DNA of 64,000 nt from Lutjanus erythropterus (GCA_020091685.1 CM034594.1:4314903-4378902), one strand, 5' to 3'; shown: positions 50,816 to 61,830, counted from the first letter of the stretch. Program-made: numbers and translations. The notes: a model not told the origin generated them from the letters alone.

Positions 50816-53012
50816 GTTTCTGCTGATGTAAATCTGTTTGCTGGACTAGGTGACACTAGGTGACAGCAGCAGCAAATATCAGATGTGTTATGCGACATAC
50901 AGAAGATATTATTGTTGCTGCAGCTCATTTGCCTGAGAACACATCACACGCCCTTCACAACCTGACCACAAGACCGTGACATGGCATTTATACACAGAGA
51001 TGCAAAGTAACGCCACATATAAACATGGCAGATAGTTAATGATCCTTCCCCTGTTCTGTAAACGTGTCTGATACGAGCAGGACTATAATCTGTGAGAGGA
51101 GGAAGAAGCCAAACATGAATACTGTAACATCTTCCTGTAACTCCTGCACTTTTAACATTTTACTAGCGTCACATTGCTGAGTTCTTGTACTTGATTTCTT
51201 TTACTCTTGAAGCCTCAAAATTTCTTGAAGTTCAAATCGGTCTGAGATCTGCAGGGCACTCAGAAATAATCCCAGAAATGTCATTAAAAGTCACTTTGTC
51301 ACATCTGAGTACCTATAAGTGTATGTTGTCACCACTTCAACCTAAAAGCAGATATTAATTCAATGTGAAGACTGTTTTTTAAATTGAAACTTTTAATGAG
51401 CTACTCTGAATGTTTGTTAGGTTACTATGACAACAAATTGCTCACAATAATGTGGCACCATTATTAGTGGCAGCAAATCATCATCATCATCGTTTCTGCA
51501 GGCGAAAAGTAAAACATACCTAAACGAGTGCAGATCTCCACCAGGCAACAGAGGGTGAAGCACCTACTGCAATGTCACCAGAACTGCCAGATGCAACCAG
51601 CTTAATAGCTAAAATTCTGCATAATTTAAACTTGATGTTGGTCAGAACCTGCATGCACCAGTGGCTATTCAGAAGGTTAATGTTTTGGTATTTAATTTCA
51701 TTTAATTTCATCAATTAACCAGTACAATGTTTAACATTTCAGGTTTATAGCAAACTAAAATTCAATAAAATTGCTTCAGTAAAATACATTAAACTTGAGC
51801 GTTACAGTCAATTTTGTTGGGAAGTTTGCATCTCTCATTTGTTTACTTGTGGACCTTGAATGCCCCAATATGGCAGCCATGCAGTTATAAAGTAGAGATG
51901 ACAAGGACGCTAACAAAATCGTGATTTATTCACCTGGTATCATCTCTAACTTTAGTGGATCTGCATATGCTCCAGTTTAAGATAAAACAAAACTTTTCAA
52001 CAGATGTCTGTTTTTGAGCCACAGCAAAAGCCAAAATGTAGTCAACAGACTAGTAGATAGGCCTTGTTTTAGCCTAGCAGTTGCTGATGACTCACAGCCC
52101 CGACCAATGGGTTAAGAGGAGTGAGGCATCACCATTTGGTATAAAACAGAGCAGTCAATAAAAAAGTTTTTTAATGCCAAAAATGTGAACAAAAATATTA
52201 GGCTGATGGATCCAGTACTTTGAGAGATGAGCTGCGGGCAGTAGCTCCAACCCTGTTGGTCATGAACACACAAAGCCTATTGCATTACATTTAAAACATC
52301 ATGTCCATGCATGCCATCACTCAAATGAAAAACAGCTGTAAATGTAAAACACTGAACAGATCAGTTCAAAGATGCGTCTTGCTCCTGTTGTAATAAAGCA
52401 TCTGAATATCAATACTAGTGTATCGATGTAGTATCACAAGGCAGAGCATTATTGCAGCTTTAATTATCTGTTCATCCCTCTATCTGAAAGCTGTGTTGGC
52501 AGAGGTTTTGGGCTCATTACTGTAACGCCTGAGTGAGCAGCTGCCCTCTTGCAGTAGTTTTATTGATCATATTGGCTCATCGTAGGCAGGTCTGGTTTGT
52601 TTCCTCTCCTCTCCGTTCACCTCACCTTTTTATTAATTAATATTCTTCACCTCATCACTTTATTATGAAGCATTTTTCTCCCTGATAATTGTCTCCTCTT
52701 GAACTCTCTGGAAAGGTCTCAGCGAGGACACAGCTACCCCAGTAAAGGCACACAAACACAAACACACACTGTATAAACTGTACAGCTAAATGACCGGGAA
52801 GCCCACCCCTCCAAACTCATTTCTCACAGAAAACTTGCAGCAGTTCCTCCTGCAGACGAGCTAAACTCCCTGTAATGCAAATTGAGTCACTGCATAAAAG
52901 GTTAATTGTGAAGTTCAATGAACCTGACTGACAGCTACAGTACGCTGTTGATAAGGAGCAGGATAATCACAGAGTATCCAACATCTCAAAATACAGTAAC
53001 ATCACATAATTA

Positions 53013-53235
53013 AAGCTGCAATAATTAGTCAATTAATCAATTAGTAGATTAACGATAGTTAGTTCCAAACTATTTAACATTTATTAGTTCCAGCTTCTTA
53101 AAAGTAAAGATTTGCTGCTTTTCTTTGTCATGTATTACACTAGATGAAGAGTCTTTGGGTTTTGGACTGCAATATGAAGATGTCACTTTCGGCTCTGGGA
53201 AATTGGGATGAACATTTTTCAGATTTTTTGACCAG
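53013..53235 (+). repeat. hAT-like interspersed repeat, partial (GCTGCAA family)
   Basis: Begins AAAGCTGCAATAATTAGTC and runs through GATGAAGAGTCTTTGGGTTT (near 53140) to TTTTTCAGATTTTTTGACC. It aligns by eye with the fuller copy at 223-557. Non-coding. Confidence 0.65.
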
Positions 53236-54599
53236 GTTGGAAACTACTCTTTAAAGTGATTTATCCATTTAACAATGAAATAAATGGGTGTTATCACCTA
53301 CTGTTTGCCTCTATTGTATCTATATCATATTTTTTTTTTTTTTGATCAAATACCTCAATATCGATATGGTGACAATATTGCTGGGATCACTATTGGTCCT
53401 TTCACAAAATATTAACACAACAGGATTTTTTGAAAAATATCATCACCAAGTAGTTTTGAAACACCTCTAGTCAAACTGCATCTTATACTTTTTTTTGCCC
53501 ATGACTAGAAAAAAGATGTGGTGTCTGATAAAAGAATAGAATGTAGAAGGATTATTCCAGGAAAAACTGTGAATATGACTAACATGATGAAGCACCTAAT
53601 AAAGTTTCAAGAAAACTTCAGGGTGGACAGGTGCACTGTGTTTAAAGGTACCTAATAAAGTATTCTATTGGTATTGCAAAGGGTACTGGTATTGGTACTG
53701 GTATCGTACTGAGCCATAGTAATGTGGGTATAATGACTAAGTTGATAGATGCAAATAATAGAACAGAGAAGCCCGATAACATCAGAAGATTACATCATTT
53801 TACTGTAAGGCAGCCTTTAGAACCAGGAAAAGACAACACATATGCCATATCATGATATAACAATATCCAAAAATCTAAGACAATATCTAGTTTCATATCA
53901 AGATATTGATATAATATCAATGTATTGCCTAACCCTAACCCAACCTCAGGGTATTTAAATGATTTATCTATTAGATGTACAGCTCCACATCAGACAAACG
54001 CCCCTAACATGTCTCTGTTTTGCTTTACTACCTCACAAAATACAAACATTAAAAAAGATACACATTTCTGATAATTAATCAGCTAAAAGAGCAACAACAA
54101 ACGTGACTCCTACCAATTCTGACCCCCTCCAAACAATTTTACAGATTTAAACATACCCTTTACTAAACAGTGGTACATTTTACTGCACAAGTAACATGCA
54201 CTGATAATATTGTACAGCAGCACTGGAAGCAGCATCTAACATCTAATTAAGTTCAACTTGATTTAAGCCCATAACTTCAAGATGCACCTTTTAAAATGTT
54301 GTAAATTTCCACGAATCACCCCGTGGAGTCCTCGCTTCATTTTGTTAAAGTAATAACCGGTTTGGCTTTTCTTGAAGATTTCTTGCAAATGAGCCCTGTG
54401 GAAATGTGCCTGGCCTGAGGGTGAGCACTGCATCCAAACATGACGGGTGCATCAACTCGCAGAGGAAACATGGCTTCAGTGGCAGCACAATAACACCCTG
54501 ACGCTCCCTGCATATGCACACCAATGCTGCACTGCTGACCGACAATACAGCGACACCCAAAGTGGAAAAAAAAAAACAATTTAAAGCTTCGTTTTTGGT

Positions 54600-55050
54600 G
54601 CCAGTTTCAGTGCAGCATCCTCCGTCAGTGTAGAGCAGCTGTCTCTGCATCTCCCGCCCCGCCGCCTCCCGCATGCCTCCAGCGGCTCTTTCCACCCAGC
54701 AGCTCCTCTTACCTTCCTCCTCTCCCATGCGTTCGTCCTTCCAGGTGCAGCAGAGCAGCATCAACCTCATTCACTCTCCGACACCGAGCTCCGGGAGAGA
54801 GCCAGCCGCCTCTGGTCGACAGATAACCGGTGTCCGACCACCACCGCAGCCCGCCCGGCGATCGTGTTGCTGTGCTTCGGTCGGTCGCTCCCTGCGGCGG
54901 CCCACACAGCAGCTTCCTCCTGCCTCCTGCACGTTTCTGCGGCGCTTCATTCAAGAGAGCCGCTGACCAATGAAGCTGCAGGGCCGGGGAGAGAAAGACA
55001 CTGACCGGCCAACCAGCAACACTCCCTGGTTAATTAATGCATTTCTTCAT
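54600..55050 (-). promoter_or_regulatory. limk1: limk1 CpG-rich promoter and 5' UTR
   Basis: The block around limk1 exon 1 is much richer in G+C and CpG than anything nearby, for example the runs near 54655-54670, 54780-54800 and 54840-54905. This is the usual look of a vertebrate CpG-island promoter. An ATTGGTCA (inverted CCAAT box) on the minus strand at 54965-54972 lies a suitable distance upstream of a start site I would place roughly at 54880-54930. No TATA box is evident at that spacing. The 5' UTR would run from there to the ATG at 54770. Confidence 0.65.
54713..54770 (-). CDS. limk1: limk1 exon 1 (start codon, N-terminal Cys-Cys motif)
   Basis: The ATG at 54770 starts MRLMLLCCTWKDERMGEEE, followed by G of a split codon and a GTAAGAG donor (phase 1). 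This is nearly the same as the mammalian LIMK1 start MRLTLLCCTWREERMGEEG (from memory), so both start and gene are secure. Cys7-Cys8 is the di-cysteine reported to be palmitoylated in mammalian LIMK1 and needed for membrane and dendritic-spine targeting. A longer minus-strand frame continuing past the donor (to about 54345) is intron read-through, not protein. The exon lies in a CpG-rich promoter block. Confidence 0.93.
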
Positions 55051-55055
55051 GAGCG

Positions 55056-55080
55056 GGAGGAGGAGGAGGAGGAGGAGGGG
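55056..55080 (+). repeat. (GGA)n microsatellite
   Basis: GGGAGGAGGAGGAGGAGGAG and similar, about eight triplets, in the upstream flank of the limk1 CpG-rich block. G-rich on the + strand. Confidence 0.9.
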
Positions 55081-55264
55081 TTGGGAGGAAGGCAGTGCAG
55101 TGAATACAAGCATGGGCTTAGTTGTTACAAAATAGCTATGTCAAAATATTTATTTTCTATCATATTTTAAATTAGAGAGGCATTATTTTCTGTAGAAAAT
55201 TTAAATGTGCTCGTTTCAGATGAACCATTTGAAATAGACACAAACTGCAATTAAGTATCAGTTT

Positions 55265-56485
55265 GAGCTGAAAATAGTTGAACTATTAGTTGAAGTGTAT
55301 TTGATAAAATCAGATTGAATGAAAGTAGCTGAAATGTCAGTTGAAGAATGCAGTTAATTAGTAAGAGATAAAGAACAGTAACAGTAAAATGTTAGAGTTA
55401 GAGATTAAGTTGAAATAAGTGATGAAAGCAGTTGAAAGATTGAAGAGATGAAAGATGCTGAAATGTTATAGAAAGAGAAGAAAGCAGTTGTAATGTTGAA
55501 AAGCAAGAGATAAATGCTGAAATATTGAAAAGTAATAAGGAAGATGAACTATGAGAGTAAGAGATGAAAGAGGTTGAAGCTCTGGGCGAAAAGTAAAAGA
55601 TGAAAGCAGATGACATGTCAGTTCATGTGGATTCTAAGTGGCAAAAGTGGATGAAAATTCATAAGTTGATGTGTTAGTTGACAAATAAGAGATGAAAGAA
55701 GTTGAAATGTTGAACAGTAATGGATGAAAGTTGTTGACATATTTGAGTAAGAGATGAAAGATGATGAAATGTTAAAGAGTGAGATATAAAAGCAGTTGAA
55801 ATGTTGGAGTAATAGATGGTAGAAGTTGAAATATTAGAGTAGGAGATGAAAGCTGTTGAAGTTTTAGTTGAAGGGTAAGAGATGAAAGCAGATGACATGT
55901 TCATATACACTGTAAGTGGTAAAATCTGCTGAAATTTTATAAGTTGACATGTTGGCTGAAGAGTAAGAAATTAAATAAGTTGAAATGTTGAAGCAGAAGA
56001 GATAAAAGAAACTGAAATGTTAAAGTAATAGATGAAAGAAATTGAAATGTTGAAGAGAAAAAGATAAAAGCAGATGACATGTCAGTTAATGTGGACTGTA
56101 AGAGGTAAAACTAGTTTGAAGAGATGAAAGAAGTCGAAATGCTGAAGAGTAACAGATGGATCAATGTTAAAAAGTAATAGAAGAAAGTAATTGAAGTGAC
56201 ATTTAAAGAATAAGAGATGAAAGTAGATGAAATGTCACTTGATTTGGACTGTATGTAGTAAAAATGATTGGAATTTCAGAAGTTGAAATGTTGAATGTTG
56301 AAGAGAAATGAAAGATGTTGAAAAGTTGAAGAGTAAGAGATGAAAGCAGCTGAACTGTTAAAAGAAAGTATTATAAGTATCATAAGGTTAAAATTTAAGC
56401 TGAAGTAGAAGTGCTGAATTGTGAACTAAAAGCACTTGAGATGTTACTTGAAGTGTAAAATCTGAAAGTAGTTGAATCTTTCAGT
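55265..56485. repeat. degenerate minisatellite / higher-order tandem repeat
   Basis: About 1.2 kb is built from many imperfect copies of a 25-35 nt core close to GAGATGAAAGCAGTTGAAAT followed by GTTGAAGAGTAA. The + strand is strongly C-poor. A longer unit carrying GCAGATGACATGTCAGTT, then (A/T)GTGGA(C/T)TSTAAG and AAGTTGA-type sequence recurs near 55600, 55885, 56070 and 56220, so the array has a second, longer and shortening period. Open minus-strand frames of 70-80 residues here (Ser/Phe-rich) are a by-product of the repeat. It lies in the short spacer between eln and the limk1 promoter. Confidence 0.85.
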
Positions 56486-57215
56486 GCATGGCAGGTCTCA
56501 AACAAAAAAAAATGTGCCAAAATGTTAGACTGTCAACAAGACAAACGCACAGCCCCAAACATTGTCTCAATTTTCCCAATAATTGGTACCACATTACTTT
56601 CTGGTGGTAACTTTCAATAAATTATTAGAACATGGTGAACATTTCCTTTGGCATAAGCTGAAATATTTGTGCTAAAGCCAAGGGGATTTGTAGTTTTATG
56701 GATGACATTATACTGCAGTTCCACAGTGGCAGTAGCATTTCTGAAGAGGAACAACATTACGAGACTGAAGGTGATGGAACAACAGTGTAAGCTATTTCTA
56801 CAGGATGTGGATCATGGGTCAGTGGTTCTCCCAGGAGATCTTCACAGAACAGCAACATGAGTTCATTATTTCCAGCTGGCACAACAAGAACAGAGTTTAT
56901 AGCCTCCACTGAGGAAAACTGTCTGCTCTAAATCTGGGTTTGTTGTCACTGTAATCAAAAGCTCTACCAAATCACACATATCAGACATCAAAATACACTA
57001 AATCTAATGGTTCCTGATTCATTTTGCCCAGTGGAAAATACAGCAAAGACTTGGAAGAGCTGAGACGTAATGAAGATCCCATGCAGGCAGGACTTGAGCC
57101 CCAGATATTATTGCCATGTGGTATGTGGTTTATAACAAACTGATCCACCAGGAAACCCTGGACCAGGTGGTTTTGATCAACTCACAGGACAAGCTGCTGC
57201 TGTGGAATGCACATA
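56486..57215. other. eln-limk1 spacer, between minisatellite and repeat
   Basis: No gene or clear repeat seen. Chance frames of about 60 residues occur but lack splice context or similarity. Confidence 0.45.
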
Positions 57216-57411
57216 TCTCACTATAAAGGAAGGAATCTCTGTATGTCCTTTGCATAACTCAAGAACCGTTCATTTGATCAATTTCACACTTGCCGGTTGT
57301 ATTGCTGAGAAACCAGTGGAGTGCAGTGCTGAATTTGGCCCGATGGCAGTGGTACAACAATGTATTTTAATTTTTGGCCAGCAACTTTTGAACCATAAGT
57401 CTCACTGACAT
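57216..57411 (+). repeat. interspersed repeat fragment (ACTATAAAGGAAGGAATCTC type)
   Basis: The sequence starting ACTATAAAGGAAGGAATCTC, followed by TGTATGTCCTTTGCATAACTC and a segment on TTGCTGAGAAACCAGTGGAG, matches from memory a dispersed repeat frequent in fish genomes. A second short partial copy starts near 58470. No coding potential. Confidence 0.55.
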
Positions 57412-58589
57412 TTTCCACATTAAACTTTTTTTTCCTGGACATCCAGAAAAATCTATGTCCATTTGCATCCTGATTGATTTTCTGCCATTTTGAACTTTGT
57501 CCAAATTTGTTTTAATTTGTTACTCCTACAATAACTTGGTACAGAACATCAACAAGCTAAAAAAAATTATGAGTATTTTTGATAATCAATACAGTTTTCC
57601 ATACAATTTTGCTCAAATGCTGTGGGCTTTTATGACAAAAAATGTCGTATCTCCTGAATCATATCATAAACCAGATATCTGATCTTAATTTGGTGCGTTT
57701 GTTCTGTATCTCTGAACCAACTGCCAGAAACAACATATACACCTGAATTTAACATCATTTTAAGTTGACACTGGTGAGGTGCTATGCCAGTATACTTTGT
57801 TTTTGCCACAGTCTTTTGTGAGATAGCGACTGTGTGAGGGGTGGTTATGTTACTTTAGTCAATCATAAAGTGTGTAGGTAAGCTGTGTGTTGTTTGCCGC
57901 CACAGGAAAGAAATAAGAAGTCTCTAGAATATTACCAAAGTGTCTTCATGCCAACTAATTAGCAGCTACAAGTCAGACACCGAAAATGGCCAAAAACTTT
58001 TGGCCATGGACAGCTATGAAGTCATCTTTTAGCTGTTAATTAGCTTGGTCTGTTGCTGCATACAGTAAACACATTACAAAAATGGGAACTTTTAATTTGT
58101 TTTCTGTGGCAGCAAACACAACACACAGCCTTTCAGTAACTAATATACTGCAGCCCAAGCTGATTTCTCTTCTTCAGTCAGCTCAACACAGCCTCAACAG
58201 CAGTAACCACTGTTGCTATTACTCGCCTTGGTTATGGCACACGCTCGACAACGCTTGACAAGGACATTAAATCTGCCCTGTGGCACCGATTGGCTGATCA
58301 TTAGTTCTCTGATGGCTCTCATTGGTCATTCATCTTTTGCTTGAGAAGCAGCTGTTACGTGATACGAGGCCAGACCAGAGAATCAAGGTCTGGACCCAAG
58401 CAAATCTGATTGAATGACAAATTAGGTGCCATTTGGCCCACAGCGGGTGCTGTAGCAGCATCATTTAACTATAAAGGAAGGGAGTTTCTGTCCGTTTGTA
58501 TGTGTGCATGCATGTTCTCTGAGCAAACAGGTCCACACTCCAAATAGGAAGTGCACTAGTAAAAAGAAAGAAATGAAGACAAATGAAGA
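57412..58589. other. eln-limk1 spacer, eln-proximal part
   Basis: No gene seen. Around 58466-58545 there is a second partial match to the repeat at 57216 (shared ACTATAAAGGAAGG start). The remainder is AT-rich with no long reading frame. Confidence 0.5.
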
Positions 58590-60106
58590 TACAAGCTCTT
58601 TTAACACATTTTATTTTGTTATTTAATGAAGCCAATAAAATGCCGGGATATCCGGGAACAAGTCACACATGTGTCGTGGCAATATAAAAAGTGCAAAACC
58701 ACACTGTTCCTCCTTATAAAAACAGTTTTAAATAAAGATGAAGAGTATACCACGGCACATAAGACAAGGTCTGACCCAGCGAGGCTCAAAGACAGTTCTT
58801 ACACAGCACCGAGTGAATGAACTGAAACCAGCCAACATCAAATTAGTACAAAATACAGTACACAATTACAGAAAGAGATGGGGTCACTTGGCAACAGCGC
58901 TCATGAACCTTTGGTCAGTAAGCCTTTTTAAAAGCAGCTCAAGTAAATAAAGAACAATGGGGGTTTATGCCCATTAAACAAAGTCTTATTCTGTATTACA
59001 ATTCTAAACAGAGAATAAATGCAAAAGCAAAGGATTGTTCTTGATTTATGTTCACACAGTCCTGATAACAAAAAAGCTATGAGTCAAAGCATGGTGCAAA
59101 AAAAATCTTGAATAATCACAAGGTACATAAATGTAAATAACTGCCGCAATGAGACTAAACATTCAAAGCAAACTAAAGCACTCCTATCCCAGACTTTAGG
59201 ACAGTGACACAATTAAACATTCATACGTACATCATGTACATGCCAGAGTAGTATCTGAAATACATTTTAATCTACATGGAACTAAAAGGCAACACTGCTT
59301 TCCCATGGTTTCTAAACATCCTTTAATGAATCAAACACTCTTTGATTGTCTTCAGCATAACGTTCCTCAGAGCAGAAAATGCTCTTCATACATCACAAGT
59401 TTGGCGACACTAAAAATGCTGAGAAAACTGAACCGCATAGCAACTAGAATCAGCAAAGTTACTGAGAGCAGATGGGTTGGCCGGAGCCCCATTCCCCGCT
59501 GCTTTATACCCAGCAGGTCTAAAAATAGCAGTGGAGAAGACGGGGAGCCAGAAACGATGCTGAGATTGGCCAGATTTCATCAGTTTTTGGACAAGCCTGG
59601 ACCAACCAACCCTTGTGTCATGTCAGAGAGGTGACGAGCTCTGCACAGCGAGGTGAGACAGTGTGGGGCTCTAACACTAAAGGACAGTTCACCTTGCTTT
59701 AGGATTAAAACCGAGAGGGAAATCATTCATAGGTCACATTGGCAGTCGATGGTTCAGACAGTCTTTCGCACAACAGTACAACCATATGCACACACACAAA
59801 ACACACACACACATTCATACAAGAACAACACATGGTGACACAAACATACTCTTTGTATTGGTGCACTAAGGGGAGTTAAAGCTGATTAACTTGACCACAT
59901 TAATGATTAAAGGCATACGTCACATCAGAATGTGTACATAATTCTGGGTCGGTGGGTTTGTATAAAAACAGATGTTGAAGTCAAGTAAGTAAAAAAAACA
60001 TCTTTACACGGTTTCTAATGGGGTTTGTTTGCATATAAAATGTACATTCTAGATCATGCAGTAGCACCATGGTTTCTTGAGGTCACTCTGGATCTCAAGA
60101 GATCCT
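58590..60106 (-). other. eln: elastin 3' UTR (predicted)
   Basis: Downstream of the TAG stop on the minus strand, the first clear AATAAA lies at 58615-58610, followed by T-rich sequence suitable as a downstream cleavage element. This predicts a 3' UTR of about 1.5 kb, similar in scale to the long elastin 3' UTR of mammals. It contains a short CA-rich run near 59790-59815. The end point is inferred from the signal alone. Confidence 0.5.
58610..58615 (-). terminator. eln: candidate poly(A) signal of eln
   Basis: AATAAA on the minus strand, followed about 20-50 nt later by a T-rich tract. It is the first canonical hexamer I found after the elastin stop codon. Confidence 0.5.
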
Positions 60107-60153
60107 CTACTTCCTCCTCCCACAGTATTTGCCCTGGCATCCTCCAACACCAT
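60107..60153 (-). CDS. eln: elastin terminal coding exon (Cys-x4-Cys, basic C-terminus)
   Basis: The acceptor TTGTTGCAG precedes 47 coding nt: a split Asp codon, then GVGGCQGKYCGRRK and a TAG stop at 60107-60109. Two cysteines four residues apart and a final Arg/Lys cluster are the signature of the elastin C-terminal domain (mammalian form GGACLGKACGRKRK, from memory). In mammals this tail is disulphide-bonded and takes part in microfibril and cell-surface interaction and in fibre assembly. This exon is what makes the gene assignment firm. The open frame seen on the opposite strand across these exons is antisense and not a gene. Confidence 0.92.
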
Positions 60154-60235
60154 CTGCAACAAAGACAGTCAGGATTACAGGACTATTTATTTTTTTCCAG
60201 AATAAGTAAAATGTCAATGTTTTTAAGTCTTTTAC

Positions 60236-60304
60236 CTCTGAAGACCCCTCCTCCACCTGCACCTCCAAGGAAACCCTGCAGTGGACCATACTTGGCTGCT
60301 TTGG
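60236..60304 (-). CDS. eln: elastin penultimate exon (Lys cross-link plus Gly-rich segment)
   Basis: This 69-nt exon has acceptor TTTTGCAG and donor GTAAAAG on the minus strand, phase 1 at both ends. It encodes a split-codon Ala followed by KAAKYGPLQGFLGGAGGGG and VFR. The Lys-Ala-Ala-Lys-Tyr-Gly motif is the classic elastin cross-linking motif, whose lysines are oxidised by lysyl oxidase to form desmosine-type links. The Gly-rich tail is the flexible hydrophobic part. Mammalian tropoelastin has a very similar KAAKYG segment followed by a GLGGVLGGAG-type stretch close to its C-terminus (from memory), which fits this position. Confidence 0.88.
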
Positions 60305-60782
60305 CTGCAAAACAACAACAGAAACAGCTAATGAGAGCTGTTTACTTCAACCAAAAATGCTCCTCTGATGTTCTGCTGGTATGGCCAAGTGACATTTACA
60401 ACTACAGCCATTTTCCATACACAGAGCTGGATTGGCTCGGTTTGACTCGGCTCATCAGCCCAGTACGGCAGGGGTTTGCATTTCCATTACAGCAGGGCTA
60501 CCCACTCGATGGTGTGTCTTTCACTGAAGACAAGCTTGACGAAGATCGATTTGAGCTGCTGTAAAGCAGTGGATAAACTGTTCATGCACATCTCTGGGAT
60601 AAACATGCTCTTCACAATAAAAGTCCCCCGTTGTTTGAGTACTGAGAATGGTTGGGCTCATTTTGGCCCCAGTCCAGAGTAGGTCCGTCCGTTGACTTGG
60701 CATAGCCAAAAGTGCAGATGGAAAAGCCCCATTAGTGGACCTGTGTTGCTTGACCAAAGCACCAATTTAGCATTTAACACTG

Positions 60783-61365
60783 TCTAAGTTTCACCCCTTT
60801 TCGATCTGTGCTCCAATAACAGCTGAGCAAGCTCTTTGCCTGGCAGAACCTCAGAGAAATTTCTCTTTCTTGATTTCTGTATTTTCTGTGCTAGGTTCTG
60901 TGTTGAAAAGAAAACCAAATTTTGAAGATGGAGGACCTGCAAAAAACACAAATATATATAGTCACATCTTAGCCACTTTTTTTTTTTAGCAAAATGCTAG
61001 CTAACTATCTACATCAATCATTACCTAACTAGTTACATCTGATAGCTAATGTTAGCTGAGCACTTCTTAACTAGTAATATTATCCACATCTCTCATTACC
61101 TCAGAGTTTGAGTTGACTGCCCTGGTTTACCCTGCTATTCTTACTCTGACCCAGTTTCACTCCTCATGCCTAAACCTAACCAACCCAAATGACCCACACC
61201 AACAAAGGCAATGAGAACTAGCCAAGCAGTGTGTGAACAGGCTGGGTTGTGACTTTACTCTGCCGGGGAAACAAATTTTGCCTGAGGTTCTGCTGGGTAT
61301 CAAGATCGCTCAGCTGTTGGACTGGAGCACAGAGTGAAAAGGATGGGACTTGGGGAGGGTAAATT
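60783..61365. mobile_element. small inverted-repeat element, copy 3 (CCTTCCTAAGTCC family)
   Basis: The left end (CTAAGTTTCACCCCTTTTCG) and the right end (AAAAGGATGGGACTTGGGGAG) are degenerate inverted copies of the ends seen at 29192-29549 and 25317-25575. Internal matches include the stretch around GTTGAAAAGAAAACCA (60900-60945) and the right segment around CAAGATCGCTCAGCTGTTGG followed by ACTGGAGCACAGA. It is longer than the other copies, with extra internal sequence rich in TAGCTAACTA. No coding capacity was seen. Confidence 0.6.
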
Positions 61366-61769
61366 ACACTGCATCAGCAGTCTCCCAGAGACACTGTTAT
61401 ACATTAAAGACAGAAGATCAAGTGAGGTTCAGTAACAGTGAACCAAACACAGGGGCTGTGAATGAAATTACAGATGGATCACAGAGCAACTTGCATTATG
61501 TAAGTGGAAGTTTAATACTGTTATTAAGGTCAAAATCAAATAAGATTTTATGTGTATAGTCCACTATCACAAATCACAGTTTGCCTCACAGTTTGTCACA
61601 TGGTGTGTGACACCCCTTATCCTGTAGACCCTCTAAAGAAGAGGAAAAACTCCCAAAAAAACATTTAACATGGAAATACATGGAAGAAACTTCAGGGAGA
61701 GCCACAGAGGAGGGATGGACAGGCATCCAATAGATGTTATGTGTACAGGTCAGTGATGTATGAAAAACA

Positions 61770-61830
61770 TTCCACAGGATAAGATAAAATTGATTACATG
61801 ATGTAATGAATTTTATCTTATCCTGTGGAA
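61770..61830. repeat. 61-nt near-perfect inverted repeat (hairpin)
   Basis: Two 30-nt arms (61770-61799 and 61801-61830) are reverse complements with a single mismatch and a one-base centre. The outer arm begins TTCCACAGGATAAGATAAAA. As RNA it would fold into an almost unbroken stem. It lies in an eln intron. It could be a very short palindromic transposon relic or a recent palindromic duplication; the arms are too perfect to be old and unselected. Confidence 0.9.

Larger units (their letters stand above)
49091..54712 (-). other. limk1: limk1 intron 1
   Basis: A 5.6-kb phase 1 intron. Contents seen: a (GT)n run at 50782-50815, a hAT-like repeat at 53013-53235 and AT-rich repeat debris at 53640-53730 and 53820-53940 (sequences of the CAATATC/GATATTG type ending in CCTAACCCTAA). 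The first ~110 nt belong to the CpG-rich promoter block. No other gene seen. Confidence 0.8.
1..54960 (-). other. limk1: LIM-domain kinase 1 gene, 5' part (gene span)
   Basis: limk1 encodes a cytosolic serine/threonine (dual-specificity) kinase that phosphorylates cofilin and so controls actin turnover downstream of Rho/Rac, ROCK and PAK. Only the N-terminal exons (residues 1-99: palmitoylation motif, LIM1, start of LIM2) lie here. The remaining LIM2, PDZ and kinase exons must be left of the window. Exon phases are consistent throughout (intron 1 phase 1, intron 2 phase 2, intron 3 phase 0). Sitting just downstream of eln on the same strand matches the human ELN-LIMK1 order. Many teleosts have two limk1 paralogues and I cannot assign a or b. 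Confidence 0.92.

Noticed and set aside
54345-54712. Extension of the limk1 exon 1 frame beyond the donor (to about 141 residues)
   Set aside because: The GTAAGAG donor at 54712 and phase-matched exon 2 show this is intron read-through.
55398-55910. Two minus-strand Ser/Phe-rich frames of 72-78 residues
   Set aside because: They are created by the tandem repeat and have no similarity or splice signals.
57040-57180. Possible tRNA-derived SINE (GACTTGAGCCCCAGATATT)
   Set aside because: No cloverleaf or A/B box pair could be drawn; similarity to a tRNA 3' half is superficial.
60025-60564. 179-residue open frame on the + strand
   Set aside because: It runs antisense across the two last elastin exons and their intron; its openness reflects Gly/Ala-rich codons on the other strand.
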